Source: DTU063 sp001512695 (lineage in GTDB: Bacteria > Bacillota > Thermosediminibacteria > Thermosediminibacterales > Tepidanaerobacteraceae). From it: a stretch of 64,000 nt of DNA. Location of the stretch: positions 1 through 64,000 of the forward strand of contig JBASOM010000021.1 of NCBI GenBank assembly GCA_049658265.1, written 5' to 3'. Position numbers and translations under genes: made by a program. Below the pieces are notes generated by a model. That model did not search any database and had not been told where the DNA came from. It was given only the letters and a program-made list of their open reading frames with translations. Shown piece by piece: positions 51,139-59,455 of the stretch. How positions within the stretch are numbered: position 1 is the stretch's first letter; each line of letters starts with the position of its first letter.

Positions 51139-51167
51139 TATAACACAAATACGAAACTGATTCAACG
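51139..51167 (-). promoter_or_regulatory. Sigma-A promoter at the 5' end of OLE RNA
   Basis: TTGAAT (51162-51167), 17 bases, TATAAT (51139-51144) on the minus strand, in the 50 bases after the ispA stop. The expected start is near 51132, at the base of the OLE region, so OLE can be made apart from the upstream operon. Confidence 0.82.
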
Positions 51168-51182
51168 GAAGTGGAAAGTTGG

Positions 51183-52073
51183 TCAATAGCTACGGTTTAC
51201 AATAAAATCTGTTAACTGTATAAAAAAGTCGCTGTTTTTAAAATGTGATATTAATTTCTTGGCTTCCAAAGACAATTCGTTAATTATTTTTACACAACCA
51301 ATATTACCGTACATACTAACAAAGGTGTTTTTCAAATTTTTAATATCACTGCCCACAGGTTTGCCCAAAGTGTTTTCGTCACCTTTTTCATCTAACATAT
51401 CATCGACGATTTGAAAAGCCAAGCCTATCTTTTCTCCAAAAAGCTCTATTATTTCCAGGTCTTCCTTAGATGCTCCAGCAAGTCGAGCCCCCGACCAGAG
51501 TGAAATCTTTATCAAATATCCCGTCTTATGATTGCTTATGTAATATAGGGTATCCCTGTCTATATTCTTTCCGGATGTTTCGATGTCAATCACTTGTCCA
51601 CCAATCATTCCATATCCTCCGGCGGCCAGAGATACTTTTTCGATTACATCCAAGACAGCTTTAAGACTGATACCAATGATTTTGCTGTTCATTGCTATTG
51701 TAGCAAAAGCATGTGTCAGTAGGGCGTCTCCAGCAAGTAGGGCTAATGCCTCACCGTATACTTTGTGGCACGTGGGCTTTCCCCTGCGAAAATCATCATT
51801 ATCCATAACAGGCAAGTCATCGTGAATCAGCGAATATGTATGTATCATTTCGATGCCGCAAGCAGTTGGCATTACATTTTCATAAGACATCCCGAAGAGT
51901 TCTGCAGCTTTCATCACCATGATAGGTCTCAATCTCTTGCCACCCGATAAAGTGCTATAGTGCATTGCTTCAAAAAGTTGTGGGGGAAACTCATTTTTCT
52001 TTGGGAGAAACTTGACCATTTCTTCTTCTACTATCTTTCCTAAATGAACCAATTCTCTCGTAAAATTACTCAA
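51183..52073 (-). CDS. ispA: Polyprenyl (farnesyl) diphosphate synthase
   Basis: A 296-residue trans-prenyltransferase. The first Asp-rich motif is D-D-L-P-V-M-D-N-D-D, the second D-D-M-L-D-E-K-G-D; G-G-K-R-L-R-P and G-G-Q-V-I-D-I-E are typical. It makes FPP for undecaprenyl phosphate and quinones, using IPP/DMAPP from IspH and Fni at 4-7 kb. It overlaps xseB by eight bases. Confidence 0.95.
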   Translation of the reverse strand: MSNFTRELVHLGKIVEEEMVKFLPKKNEFPPQLFEAMHYSTLSGGKRLRPIMVMKAAELFGMSYENVMPTACGIEMIHTYSLIHDDLPVMDNDDFRRGKPTCHKVYGEALALLAGDALLTHAFATIAMNSKIIGISLKAVLDVIEKVSLAAGGYGMIGGQVIDIETSGKNIDRDTLYYISNHKTGYLIKISLWSGARLAGASKEDLEIIELFGEKIGLAFQIVDDMLDEKGDENTLGKPVGSDIKNLKNTFVSMYGNIGCVKIINELSLEAKKLISHFKNSDFFIQLTDFIVNRSY

Positions 52074-52308
52074 TCAGTTCCGAACCTCCATCATAAGCTT
52101 TTAATATCAGATTACCTTCAAGATCTTTTGTCAAAACTTCGATTTTGCCTTCCGCTTCATCTAACATTCTAGAACATATCTTAATAAGATTTATTCCCTC
52201 TTCAAAAAAAGTGAGAGCTTCATCTAAGGTCAAATCACCTTTTTCTAATTGTTCGGTAATATGCTCCAGACGAGATATCGCCTCTTCATATTTATAAGTG
52301 GGACTCAA
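52066..52308 (-). CDS. xseB: Exodeoxyribonuclease VII small subunit
   Basis: An 80-residue protein with the typical E-E-A-I-S-R-L-E-H-I-T-E-Q-L-E-K-G-D-L-T-L-D-E-A-L. It pairs with XseA, whose gene overlaps it by four bases. Confidence 0.95.
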   Translation of the reverse strand: MSPTYKYEEAISRLEHITEQLEKGDLTLDEALTFFEEGINLIKICSRMLDEAEGKIEVLTKDLEGNLILKAYDGGSELIE

Positions 52309-53525
52309 TTGGCATCACCCTTTCCCAGGCATTCTTTCACGTCACATATAAGACTTCCATCTGAAAGCAAAACCCTTACATGATCGCCTTTTTTCACATC
52401 AGCGATCTCCTTTACGAGCTGATTTGTATCACCTTTGATACAAATACTATAACCTCTTTTAAGAATTGATAAGGGATTTAAGGCATCCAACCTTGAAATG
52501 TTGTGATTTAAAACAGACTTTTGCTTTGTTATATAGTAATTGGTCTCTTTTATTAGCCTTCTGAATAATTCGTCTACTACCAGTCGACAATTAATCACAT
52601 ATGTTCGCGGTTTTTTATATACCTGTGCCGATTTTAAATATTCGAGTTTTTGCCTTTTTTCTCCAATGTAATTATAAAATCCATTACCTAACCTTAAACT
52701 GATGTGCCTTAATTCATTTTTTAGGGTGCGCTTTTCCGGCACTACAATTTCACCTGCAGCCGAAGGAGTAGGTGCCCTTTTGTCTGCAACAAAATCAGCA
52801 ATCGTATAATCCGTTTCATGGCCAACGGCTGAGATGACGGGCACTTTAGATTCCGCAATGGCCCTGGCTACCCTTTCCTCGTTAAAGGCCCAAAGTTCCT
52901 CAATGGATCCGCCGCCTCTGCCTACAATTATAACGTCTAAACCCTGTAAACTGTTGAGCTGTGAAATGGCAGAGCATATGTCATCGGCAGCTCCCTCACC
53001 CTGAACCAGTACCGGCGCAATTACTATATCCACATTGGGAAAGCGCCTTCTTATCACGGTCAATAAGTCCCTTATTGCTGCACCGGTAGGGGAAGTCACC
53101 AGAGCTATTTTTTTGGGTAAAAAGGGTATCGGCAGTTTTCTCTCTTGTGCAAAAAGGCCTTCCTGTTCCAAGCGCATTTTAAGCCTTTCAAAGGCAATAT
53201 GCAGGGCTCCTATACCATCAGGTTCTAAAGCTTCAACATACAATTGATATTGGCCGTCCCTGTTAAATACACTTATAAAACCGAAAGCAATTACCTTCAT
53301 GCCGTTCTCGGGCATAAAAGAAAGTAGCCTATTGCTGTTTTTAAACATAACACAGCGAATTTGTGACATCTCATCTTTTAGTGTAAAGTACATATGGCCG
53401 GACATATTGTGGTGTTTAAAATTTGATATTTCTCCTCGAACGTAAACCTGTCTTAAAATTTCATTGTTATCTAAAAGATTCTTTATAATATTGTTAACTT
53501 CACTAACGGTAAAAACTGGCTTCAA
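52305..53525 (-). CDS. xseA: Exodeoxyribonuclease VII large subunit
   Basis: A 406-residue nuclease subunit with an N-terminal OB fold (Y-V-R-G-E-I-S-N-F-K) and the ExoVII catalytic domain (T-S-P-T-G-A-A-I-R-D, G-R-G-G-G-S-I-E-E-L-W-A-F-N, S-A-V-G-H-E-T-D-Y-T-I-A-D-F-V-A-D-x-R-A-P-T-P-S-A-A). TTG start at 53525, six bases after GGGGGAG; the frame's first codon at 53540 lies in that site. Confidence 0.95.
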   Translation of the reverse strand: MKPVFTVSEVNNIIKNLLDNNEILRQVYVRGEISNFKHHNMSGHMYFTLKDEMSQIRCVMFKNSNRLLSFMPENGMKVIAFGFISVFNRDGQYQLYVEALEPDGIGALHIAFERLKMRLEQEGLFAQERKLPIPFLPKKIALVTSPTGAAIRDLLTVIRRRFPNVDIVIAPVLVQGEGAADDICSAISQLNSLQGLDVIIVGRGGGSIEELWAFNEERVARAIAESKVPVISAVGHETDYTIADFVADKRAPTPSAAGEIVVPEKRTLKNELRHISLRLGNGFYNYIGEKRQKLEYLKSAQVYKKPRTYVINCRLVVDELFRRLIKETNYYITKQKSVLNHNISRLDALNPLSILKRGYSICIKGDTNQLVKEIADVKKGDHVRVLLSDGSLICDVKECLGKGDAN

Positions 53526-53553
53526 AACTTTCTCCCCCAAGATACTACGTTTT

Positions 53554-53955
53554 TCATCTTGGCAAGCAATCTTTTGCGATTGACCCTAACAATCCGTTTA
53601 TGAATCTATATGACTTTTCGTCTCCGTATTTTTTTGCAAGTTCAATTGCTTCATTTATGGAAACGCTGACAGGTATATCATCACAGTACAGTATTTCGTA
53701 CACTGCAAGGCGAAGTATATTTCTATCTGCAGATGCCATTCGGCCAACCGTCCAATCTTCTGAATACCTGTTTATATGCTTATCAATATTTGATAAATTG
53801 TTCAAAACTCCCTCTACTTCTCTAAATATAAAACTTTTTTGATCATCATTTAGGGAGTCAATCATAGGCTCTGATGCTTCTTCAATTGTATTGCCACCAA
53901 CATCTATAGCAAAAAGAATCTTAAATGCTTGTTCTCTGGCAATTTTCCTACTCAA
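53554..53955 (-). CDS. nusB: Transcription antitermination factor NusB
   Basis: A 133-residue all-helical protein binding boxA RNA with NusE in rRNA antitermination. Family marks: A-R-E-Q-A-F-K-I-L-F near the N-terminus, A-D-R-N-I-L-R-L-A-V-Y-E-I, I-N-E-A-I-E-L-A-K-K-Y-G and F-I-N-G-L-L-G. TTG start at 53955, eight bases after AAGGAG. Confidence 0.95.
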   Translation of the reverse strand: MSRKIAREQAFKILFAIDVGGNTIEEASEPMIDSLNDDQKSFIFREVEGVLNNLSNIDKHINRYSEDWTVGRMASADRNILRLAVYEILYCDDIPVSVSINEAIELAKKYGDEKSYRFINGLLGSIAKDCLPR

Positions 53956-53967
53956 GAAAAGCACTCC

Positions 53968-54186
53968 TTATCTATTACTTGGAGGTAATAATTTATCAAG
54001 TAAACTGCGAATATCTTCTTTTCTATCTACATTTTTACCTATATAATATCCTAATAGTGTGCAGAAAATGACAAACAAAGCTTTGAAAAACCCTAAGGTG
54101 ATGATAATAATGCCAATTATAAGTCCTGCAATCCCGCCAATTATTTCCCTTCTATGCTCATGCCACAGCTCTCGCAAATAGTCCAC
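53968..54186 (-). CDS. DUF2273 membrane protein
   Basis: A 72-residue protein with two hydrophobic segments forming a hairpin (I-I-G-G-I-A-G-L-I-I-G-I-I and F-K-A-L-F-V-I-F-C-T-L-L-G-Y-Y-I-G). It belongs to the DUF2273 family encoded next to amaP and asp23 in Firmicutes. GTG at 54186, six bases after AGGGG; an ATG three codons earlier is too close to the site. Confidence 0.85.
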   Translation of the reverse strand: MDYLRELWHEHRREIIGGIAGLIIGIIIITLGFFKALFVIFCTLLGYYIGKNVDRKEDIRSLLDKLLPPSNR

Positions 54187-54198
54187 CGCATTCACCCC

Positions 54199-54732
54199 TT
54201 ATTTTCCTGCTTTTGCTTTTTGATTTGAAACATTGCTAACTCTTATTAACACGTTATTAACTTTAATTCCTGCAGTAGATTCAACATAATCTCTAATTGT
54301 CCCTTGCATTTCAGAAGCTAGTTCCGGGATTATAACATCGTAATTTACAGTAATTTTTAGGGTTATTGACACCCCATCTTCTTGTCTTTTTATGTAAATC
54401 CTCGATTCTGTTACGTCTTGAATATCCCGTATCACTTTTTGAACTAAACTTTCAACAGCACCCAAGGTAATACAAACCTTTCCCAGCTCACTGTCACTGA
54501 CCACAGCTTCTGGCAGTTTCCTTGGCTTTAAGACGTAGACTAGAACGAATAAACTAAATATCAACAAGACAATACCGAGGGCACCTGTTTCCCATTTTCC
54601 GTAGACCATGGATAAGTAAATACTAAGATATTGCTGACTAACAACTCTAGCAGATATAACAATAAGGAATAAGGACACACAGGTTGCAAGGAGGGATAAA
54701 AGAACAATTAACAGTTTGTCCAAAAACTTCAT
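54199..54732 (-). CDS. amaP: Alkaline shock membrane anchor protein AmaP
   Basis: A 177-residue protein with two N-terminal membrane helices, then an Asp23-like domain (about 75-170; V-E-S-L-V-Q-K-V-I-R-D-I-Q-D-V and I-Y-I-K-R-Q-E-D-G). AmaP anchors Asp23 at the membrane. Encoded 67 bases after asp23, with a hairpin between them. Confidence 0.88.
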   Translation of the reverse strand: MKFLDKLLIVLLSLLATCVSLFLIVISARVVSQQYLSIYLSMVYGKWETGALGIVLLIFSLFVLVYVLKPRKLPEAVVSDSELGKVCITLGAVESLVQKVIRDIQDVTESRIYIKRQEDGVSITLKITVNYDVIIPELASEMQGTIRDYVESTAGIKVNNVLIRVSNVSNQKAKAGK

Positions 54733-54759
54733 AAGTAAGCTCCTTTCTAAAGGAAATTA

Positions 54760-54788
54760 ACCCCCTGAACACGTCATTATCAGGGGGT
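54760..54788 (-). other. Hairpin between asp23 and amaP
   Basis: ACCCCCTGA (54760-54768) and TCAGGGGGT (54780-54788) form a 9-bp GC-rich stem with an 11-base loop. On the minus strand it is followed by only a weak T-run (TAATTTCC), so it may be a leaky terminator or stabiliser that lowers expression of amaP relative to asp23. Confidence 0.6.
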
Positions 54789-54794
54789 ATTAGG

Positions 54795-55172
54795 TTATTT
54801 GCCTTCTCCTTCCTTAGCAGGACCGAAGCTGACACCTTGGATATGTATATTAACTTCAGTAACAGACAGGCCGGTCATATTTTCTATTGCTTTTTTCACA
54901 TTTTCTTGAACATTCCAGGCTACATCTGGTATTCGAACACCGTAGTTTATAATCATGTACAGATCTACTTTAGCTTCTTTATCGCTAACCTCAACCTTAA
55001 CACCTTTTGATAAATTTTTGCGCCCTAACATCTCGGCAATTCCACCAACGATGCCTCCACTCATGCCTGCTACCCCCTCAACTTCCGTAGCAGCAAGGCC
55101 CGCAATTACACCTACGACATCATCAGCAATTTTTATTGAACCCTTGTCATTGTTAATGTCCGCATTACTCAT
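54795..55172 (-). CDS. Asp23/Gls24 family envelope stress protein
   Basis: A 125-residue protein with the Asp23 core I-K-I-A-D-D-V-V-G-V-I-A-G-L-A-A-T-E-V-E-G-V and the C-terminal strand D-V-A-W-N-V-Q-E-N-V-K-K-A-I-E. The ATG at 55172 follows GGAAGGAGAAGG. First of the asp23-amaP-DUF2273 set. Confidence 0.93.
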   Translation of the reverse strand: MSNADINNDKGSIKIADDVVGVIAGLAATEVEGVAGMSGGIVGGIAEMLGRKNLSKGVKVEVSDKEAKVDLYMIINYGVRIPDVAWNVQENVKKAIENMTGLSVTEVNIHIQGVSFGPAKEGEGK

Positions 55173-55248
55173 TTTCCTTCTCCTTCCGGATGGTAATAAA
55201 CCTAACGATATTATAGCAAAATAAATACATTTATACAATTAATGTGGC

Positions 55249-55794
55249 CTATTTTCTTTCTATTATGGTAATTTTGTCCACCGACACACCGGTTGTTTTT
55301 GTAACAACATCTGTAATCTGAGCAATATCTTTTTGCATAAGACCATCAGTTTTTACTACTACATTGATGTGGTCATCAGAAAAGAAGATCACTGCATCTT
55401 CAAAGCCCTTCGCCCTTATGAGATTCTCTACAAGCATTTCCTTCTCTACTTTCTGGGAAAGCGCTATTAATTCTTGCTGGGCTTTTTCTTTAGATTCTGT
55501 ACTGGCATTGGGATTGTTTATTAGTTCCCTCAAATAATCAGCTTCCTGGCCCCTCAATCGATCTCTTTCCAATTTATACTCTATAAAAAAATCATTTTCC
55601 AGATTTGCTACAGCCGAAATCTCTTGTGTATCATCAATTGCAGAAATAGATACCTTTTCCAATTCACCAGAATCCAGCTGTTTTTCGTACACCACTTTTG
55701 GAAAGTTACCTAAAAACATCATGTATGCAGACAATAAAAGTATTAAAGCAAATGCGATTATTAACAGGGTTCTTTTCTTAATCACAAATGACAC
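55249..55794 (-). CDS. spoIIIAH: Stage III sporulation protein AH
   Basis: A 181-residue mother-cell membrane protein with one N-terminal helix (L-L-I-I-A-F-A-L-I-L-L-L-S-A-Y) and a C-terminal ring-building (RBM/YscJ-like) domain. With forespore SpoIIQ or its analogue it bridges the intermembrane space. Last gene of the spoIIIA operon. Confidence 0.94.
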   Translation of the reverse strand: MSFVIKKRTLLIIAFALILLLSAYMMFLGNFPKVVYEKQLDSGELEKVSISAIDDTQEISAVANLENDFFIEYKLERDRLRGQEADYLRELINNPNASTESKEKAQQELIALSQKVEKEMLVENLIRAKGFEDAVIFFSDDHINVVVKTDGLMQKDIAQITDVVTKTTGVSVDKITIIERK

Positions 55795-55867
55795 CCCTTT
55801 CCCCTCCCAATATTAAAAAATATTAAAGCCTATAACATAAAAAAGCGGTATCTCGCTGGTATATAGC

Positions 55868-56461
55868 CTATTTTGCCAAAACACTAATTCTATAAGTGGG
55901 TATGTCTAATAGTGTGGCTGTGGATTTAATAATCTTTTCTTTGATTTTTGATGATGAGGCTCCATCGGCAATGATGAGTATCCCTTTTATTCTAGGGGCA
56001 GTTTTTTTTAAAACCATAGCCTCTTCCTCACCATTTTTTCTGAGCAGGACCATCTGTTGATTTCTTTGCTTTTCTACAATTGTCCTAACACCTCCTTCAT
56101 TGTCTTTTTCCTCAGATGTTTTTTCGGTGTCAATAACATTAAATGCCGGTTCAATCAATGTCTCATCCTCTAAGACAATCATCACATTAACATCACCTAC
56201 GCCTTCTACTTGGCCCAACAATTCTGACAGTTGTTTTTCCAGCCTATTCTCATAAGACAGGTTTTCTATTGACTGACGGGGAATTTGTTGTAACTCTTTA
56301 GAGTCGTTTTTCGCGTGCTTGTAATTAGTATCGGAAAACATTTTGCTTAAGGACATCAGCAACAATCCCAATGTAAAAATAAAAATAAATTTGGAAACGA
56401 CCTTGTTCTTGGGATTCTTTATCCATTCAAGAATCGACTTTATGTCTAGTTGTGATTTCAT
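55868..56461 (-). CDS. spoIIIAG: Stage III sporulation protein AG
   Basis: A 197-residue single-pass membrane protein with the ring-building domain that forms a large ring in the feeding-tube complex: helix about 24-42, then the motifs L-E-K-Q-L-S-E-L-L-G-Q-V-E-G-V-G-D-V-N-V-M-I-V and K-G-I-L-I-I-A-D-G-A-S. A short hairpin with six T follows it (about 55839-55855), possibly a weak terminator before spoIIIAH. Confidence 0.93.
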   Translation of the reverse strand: MKSQLDIKSILEWIKNPKNKVVSKFIFIFTLGLLLMSLSKMFSDTNYKHAKNDSKELQQIPRQSIENLSYENRLEKQLSELLGQVEGVGDVNVMIVLEDETLIEPAFNVIDTEKTSEEKDNEGGVRTIVEKQRNQQMVLLRKNGEEEAMVLKKTAPRIKGILIIADGASSSKIKEKIIKSTATLLDIPTYRISVLAK

Positions 56462-56465
56462 CAAC

Positions 56466-57095
56466 TCAATCCTCCAAACTTATATATATTTTCTCTTCGG
56501 GAATATTAAAGCTTGCAGCCAAGTAGTTTACAATTTCTTTAAACTCTTCTTTTGTCATTTCGGAAAGGACGTTAGAACCCAATGGTTTATTATCTATCTT
56601 TACTTTCTCAATGGATATTTTTTCTTGTTTGACATTTCCGTCAGCAAGCTGACCTGGTGGATTTTTATTCAAAGTTATTACAATTTCAGATATTTGCCCA
56701 AAGTCAGGACTAGAAAAATCCTCAACTAGTTTAACAGATACATCTCGAAGGTCATGAGAAGTTATTTCGGCTATTTTTTGAAATAAATACTTCTCAATAT
56801 TTGCTTTATACTCTGCAATCTTTATTTTATCGTTGTTTTCACTTAAGATGTGGGACTTTGAATTAATACTTCTGTAATCTATAGGATCATCATATACAAA
56901 AGCAATTTCGTCAATTGAGAAATCCCTATGAAAAAGAGACATCACCGGACTCATTATTACTATCATCACTAAAAGACCTAAAAAAACTTTTACATACCTT
57001 GAAAAGCTTTTTTCCGGTATAAAAAAATCAACAAAGGCCGCAAACATGACCACCATCACTATTTGTCTAACCCATTGGCTTACTGCAGCAAGCAT
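56466..57095 (-). CDS. spoIIIAF: Stage III sporulation protein AF
   Basis: A 209-residue protein with two N-terminal membrane helices (V-M-F-A-A-F-V-D-F-F-I-P and F-L-G-L-L-V-M-I-V-I-M) and a C-terminal ring-forming domain with P-E-E-K-I-Y-I-S-L. Ends two to four bases before spoIIIAG. Confidence 0.92.
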   Translation of the reverse strand: MLAAVSQWVRQIVMVVMFAAFVDFFIPEKSFSRYVKVFLGLLVMIVIMSPVMSLFHRDFSIDEIAFVYDDPIDYRSINSKSHILSENNDKIKIAEYKANIEKYLFQKIAEITSHDLRDVSVKLVEDFSSPDFGQISEIVITLNKNPPGQLADGNVKQEKISIEKVKIDNKPLGSNVLSEMTKEEFKEIVNYLAASFNIPEEKIYISLED

Positions 57096-57099
57096 TGCA

Positions 57100-58272
57100 T
57101 CACCTCATCATAAGGCTAATGTTGCCGGACGCAATGATTACCGTTACAGCTACAAAAAACATTAATGCAACAGAGCTTACTGTAACAGCAATAAAAGTTA
57201 AATTGCCTGCTATTTCATTTAAACATTTGACCATTGGTTCAACTCCTAAAGGCTGAATTATAGCCCCTGCTAACCTATATATGAACACCATAGCCAATAT
57301 TTTAATCACCGGAAATAAAATAGTTAAAAATATTACAACCAGGCCGGTAAATCCAATGGCATTTTTTAGTATTAAAGAACAGCCTACAACCGTGTCTATC
57401 GTATCCGAAAAAATACTGCCGACTATGGGAATAAAGTTTTTTGAAGCAAATTTGGCAGTTCTTATTGTTATTCCATCTACCGTTGATGCAGCAGCACCTT
57501 GAACCACTAAAATGCCTAAAAAAGCGCTGAGGAAAAGACCAAGCAAAAAAATACATACTTGTTTCAATAGAGATGATAACGCGGACACATGAAACCTGTC
57601 AGAAATGCTGCTTATAATACCTAATGCAGCTACAAAATAAATAATAGGAAGCAGAATATTTCTAATCCATGTACTTGCTATAGAAACACCTAAAAAGATT
57701 ACTGGGTTGAAGATAGCAACTGAAGTTAAACCGCCTATAGAAGCGAGCAACGGTAGAATTACCGGCAACAGCGCTTGAATGACACTTACCATTTTATCTA
57801 TTGTGTCCCTACCTACTCCCAAAGCAATGTCAAAACTTTGAATAGCTATTGCTATCAGCAGTAAAAATGTAAATGCATATGTTACCTTTCCGATGTTATC
57901 ATTTTCAAAGGCGCTTTGCACATTATACATCACCGCGCAAATTATAGATATGATTATGAGTTCAGCTAATAAGCTCATGTTTGCAGATAATTCATGGAAA
58001 AAGTATCCTGCTATGCCCGTTATTAAAGCTTTTAAGTCGTAAGGTTTTTGACCTCTAAAGGCTTTTATCAAATCATCCAAACCATACTGAGGTATGTAAT
58101 CTCTATAAGTTGAATTTAATTGTTCAATGAATAAATCAAATTCTGCCTTATCAATTAGTTCATATTGTTTTTTTAGTATTTCTTCATTTATGTTGTCCTG
58201 GGCCAAAGCAGTGTTTGCAGCAAAGAACAAAGATATTATTAAAGTAATTACAACAAAATATACTATTTTCAA
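57100..58272 (-). CDS. spoIIIAE: Stage III sporulation protein AE
   Basis: A 390-residue polytopic membrane protein with a signal peptide (residues 1-24, cleavage after A-L-A) and seven or eight membrane helices; motifs F-Q-S-F-D-I-A-L-G-V, P-V-L-L-P-L-L-A and I-P-I-V-G-S. The putative transport channel of the SpoIIIA complex. Confidence 0.94.
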   Translation of the reverse strand: MKIVYFVVITLIISLFFAANTALAQDNINEEILKKQYELIDKAEFDLFIEQLNSTYRDYIPQYGLDDLIKAFRGQKPYDLKALITGIAGYFFHELSANMSLLAELIIISIICAVMYNVQSAFENDNIGKVTYAFTFLLLIAIAIQSFDIALGVGRDTIDKMVSVIQALLPVILPLLASIGGLTSVAIFNPVIFLGVSIASTWIRNILLPIIYFVAALGIISSISDRFHVSALSSLLKQVCIFLLGLFLSAFLGILVVQGAAASTVDGITIRTAKFASKNFIPIVGSIFSDTIDTVVGCSLILKNAIGFTGLVVIFLTILFPVIKILAMVFIYRLAGAIIQPLGVEPMVKCLNEIAGNLTFIAVTVSSVALMFFVAVTVIIASGNISLMMR

Positions 58273-58321
58273 AAAATACTAAACCTCCTTGTACAATATA
58301 GTTGGTTTTCCGAGCACGTCT

Positions 58322-58708
58322 TCAAGGAAGTATCCTGATAACCATATCCATCACTGCCATTAAAAGCGGGAGTGATAAAACTAATATGAGTATCTTTGCA
58401 CCAAATTCTATCTTTGACGCTATTGCGTGCGAACCAGCATCTTTGCATATTTGTGAGCCAAATTCAGCTATATAAGCTATTCCTATAATTTTAAAAACAG
58501 TACTGATATACAAATTGTTAATATTGGCTCTTAATGATAACTCCCTTAAATATTCAATAACAGCTAGAATTTGGTCTATCATGCGCAGGAAGATTATTGC
58601 ACCCACAATTATACTCATTTGCAAAGCGATTTCCGGCCTGTCCTCCCGAAGAAGCACCACAAGTATTGTTGTAACAATGCAGAGGCCGACAATTTGTATT
58701 ATTTCCAT
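58322..58708 (-). CDS. spoIIIAD: Stage III sporulation protein AD
   Basis: A 128-residue membrane protein with four helices; F-K-I-I-G-I-A-Y-I-A-E-F-G-S-Q-I-C-K-D-A-G is characteristic of SpoIIIAC/AD. Encoded between spoIIIAC (11 bases) and spoIIIAE. Confidence 0.94.
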   Translation of the reverse strand: MEIIQIVGLCIVTTILVVLLREDRPEIALQMSIIVGAIIFLRMIDQILAVIEYLRELSLRANINNLYISTVFKIIGIAYIAEFGSQICKDAGSHAIASKIEFGAKILILVLSLPLLMAVMDMVIRILP

Positions 58709-58719
58709 GAAAAGTCCTC

Positions 58720-58917
58720 CTAATAAAGTTGGAACATGCTTTTGACGTTCGAAAATAACTGACTGACCAATTGTATTACCATCATTAAAACTATTACGAC
58801 ACCAACAAGAGTAGTCATTTGAGCTTGCTCCTTCCTGCCCGCTTCATCAAGTACTTTGCTCAAAATTGAAATGACGATGCCGATCGCAGCTATTTTGAAT
58901 AGAATATCTACTTCCAC
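58720..58917 (-). CDS. spoIIIAC: Stage III sporulation protein AC
   Basis: A 65-residue protein with two membrane helices (I-L-F-K-I-A-A-I-G-I-V-I-S-I-L and V-G-V-V-I-V-L-M-M-V-I-Q-L-V). The GTG at 58917 after GAGAGGTGT fits the standard family length; a longer frame to 58974 overlaps spoIIIAB. Confidence 0.93.
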   Translation of the reverse strand: MEVDILFKIAAIGIVISILSKVLDEAGRKEQAQMTTLVGVVIVLMMVIQLVSQLFSNVKSMFQLY

Positions 58918-58933
58918 ACTAACACCTCTCTTG

Positions 58934-59455
58934 CTAATATAGTAAGAGGACAACCATGATGCCCGACAATACACCTAAATATCTCCACATTTTCTCATTC
59001 TTCTCCTTTTCCTGAATTGAGCTGAGTTCTTGTTGCCTTAAATTGTTCATTGCCAATCTTATATTTTTAATTTGGTCCTGTTTGTCCGTTGAGCCCAGGT
59101 ATTTCCCGAATGCTATTAATATTTCATAATCATTTTCTGCTATATAAGAGTTAAAAAAGAATTCCTTTAGCGACTTTTCCCATGCTTCATCGGCAGTCAA
59201 ACCATTTCTGGAAGAAAGATACTGTGCTGCTCGAGCAAAAAGTTCCGCCACATCCTTATCACACTTCCTGCTGATGCTCTTTAGTGCTTGTGGAAGCGGT
59301 AAATGGCCATAGTTTATTTCAGATTCAAGCATGGAAAGTGCTGCTTGTAAATTTCTCAATGTATTAGGTCTTTTTTTATAAGTACCAGCGATAATAAAGC
59401 CTATCATGCTAGAAGATAGAACAACCATCATTCCTCCCACAAGTTTCAGCCACAC
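58934..59455 (-). CDS. spoIIIAB: Stage III sporulation protein AB
   Basis: A 173-residue protein with an N-terminal helix, a cytoplasmic helical domain resembling GspF (R-N-L-Q-A-A-L-S-M-L-E-S-E-I-N-Y) and a C-terminal helix. It overlaps spoIIIAA by ten bases. Confidence 0.94.
   Translation of the reverse strand: MWLKLVGGMMVVLSSSMIGFIIAGTYKKRPNTLRNLQAALSMLESEINYGHLPLPQALKSISRKCDKDVAELFARAAQYLSSRNGLTADEAWEKSLKEFFFNSYIAENDYEILIAFGKYLGSTDKQDQIKNIRLAMNNLRQQELSSIQEKEKNEKMWRYLGVLSGIMVVLLLY

Noticed and set aside
50531..51148. Frames of 139 and 62 residues in the OLE region
   Set aside because: There is no ribosome binding site, the composition is odd (P, S, R, G rich), and the position, size and promoter fit a structured RNA.
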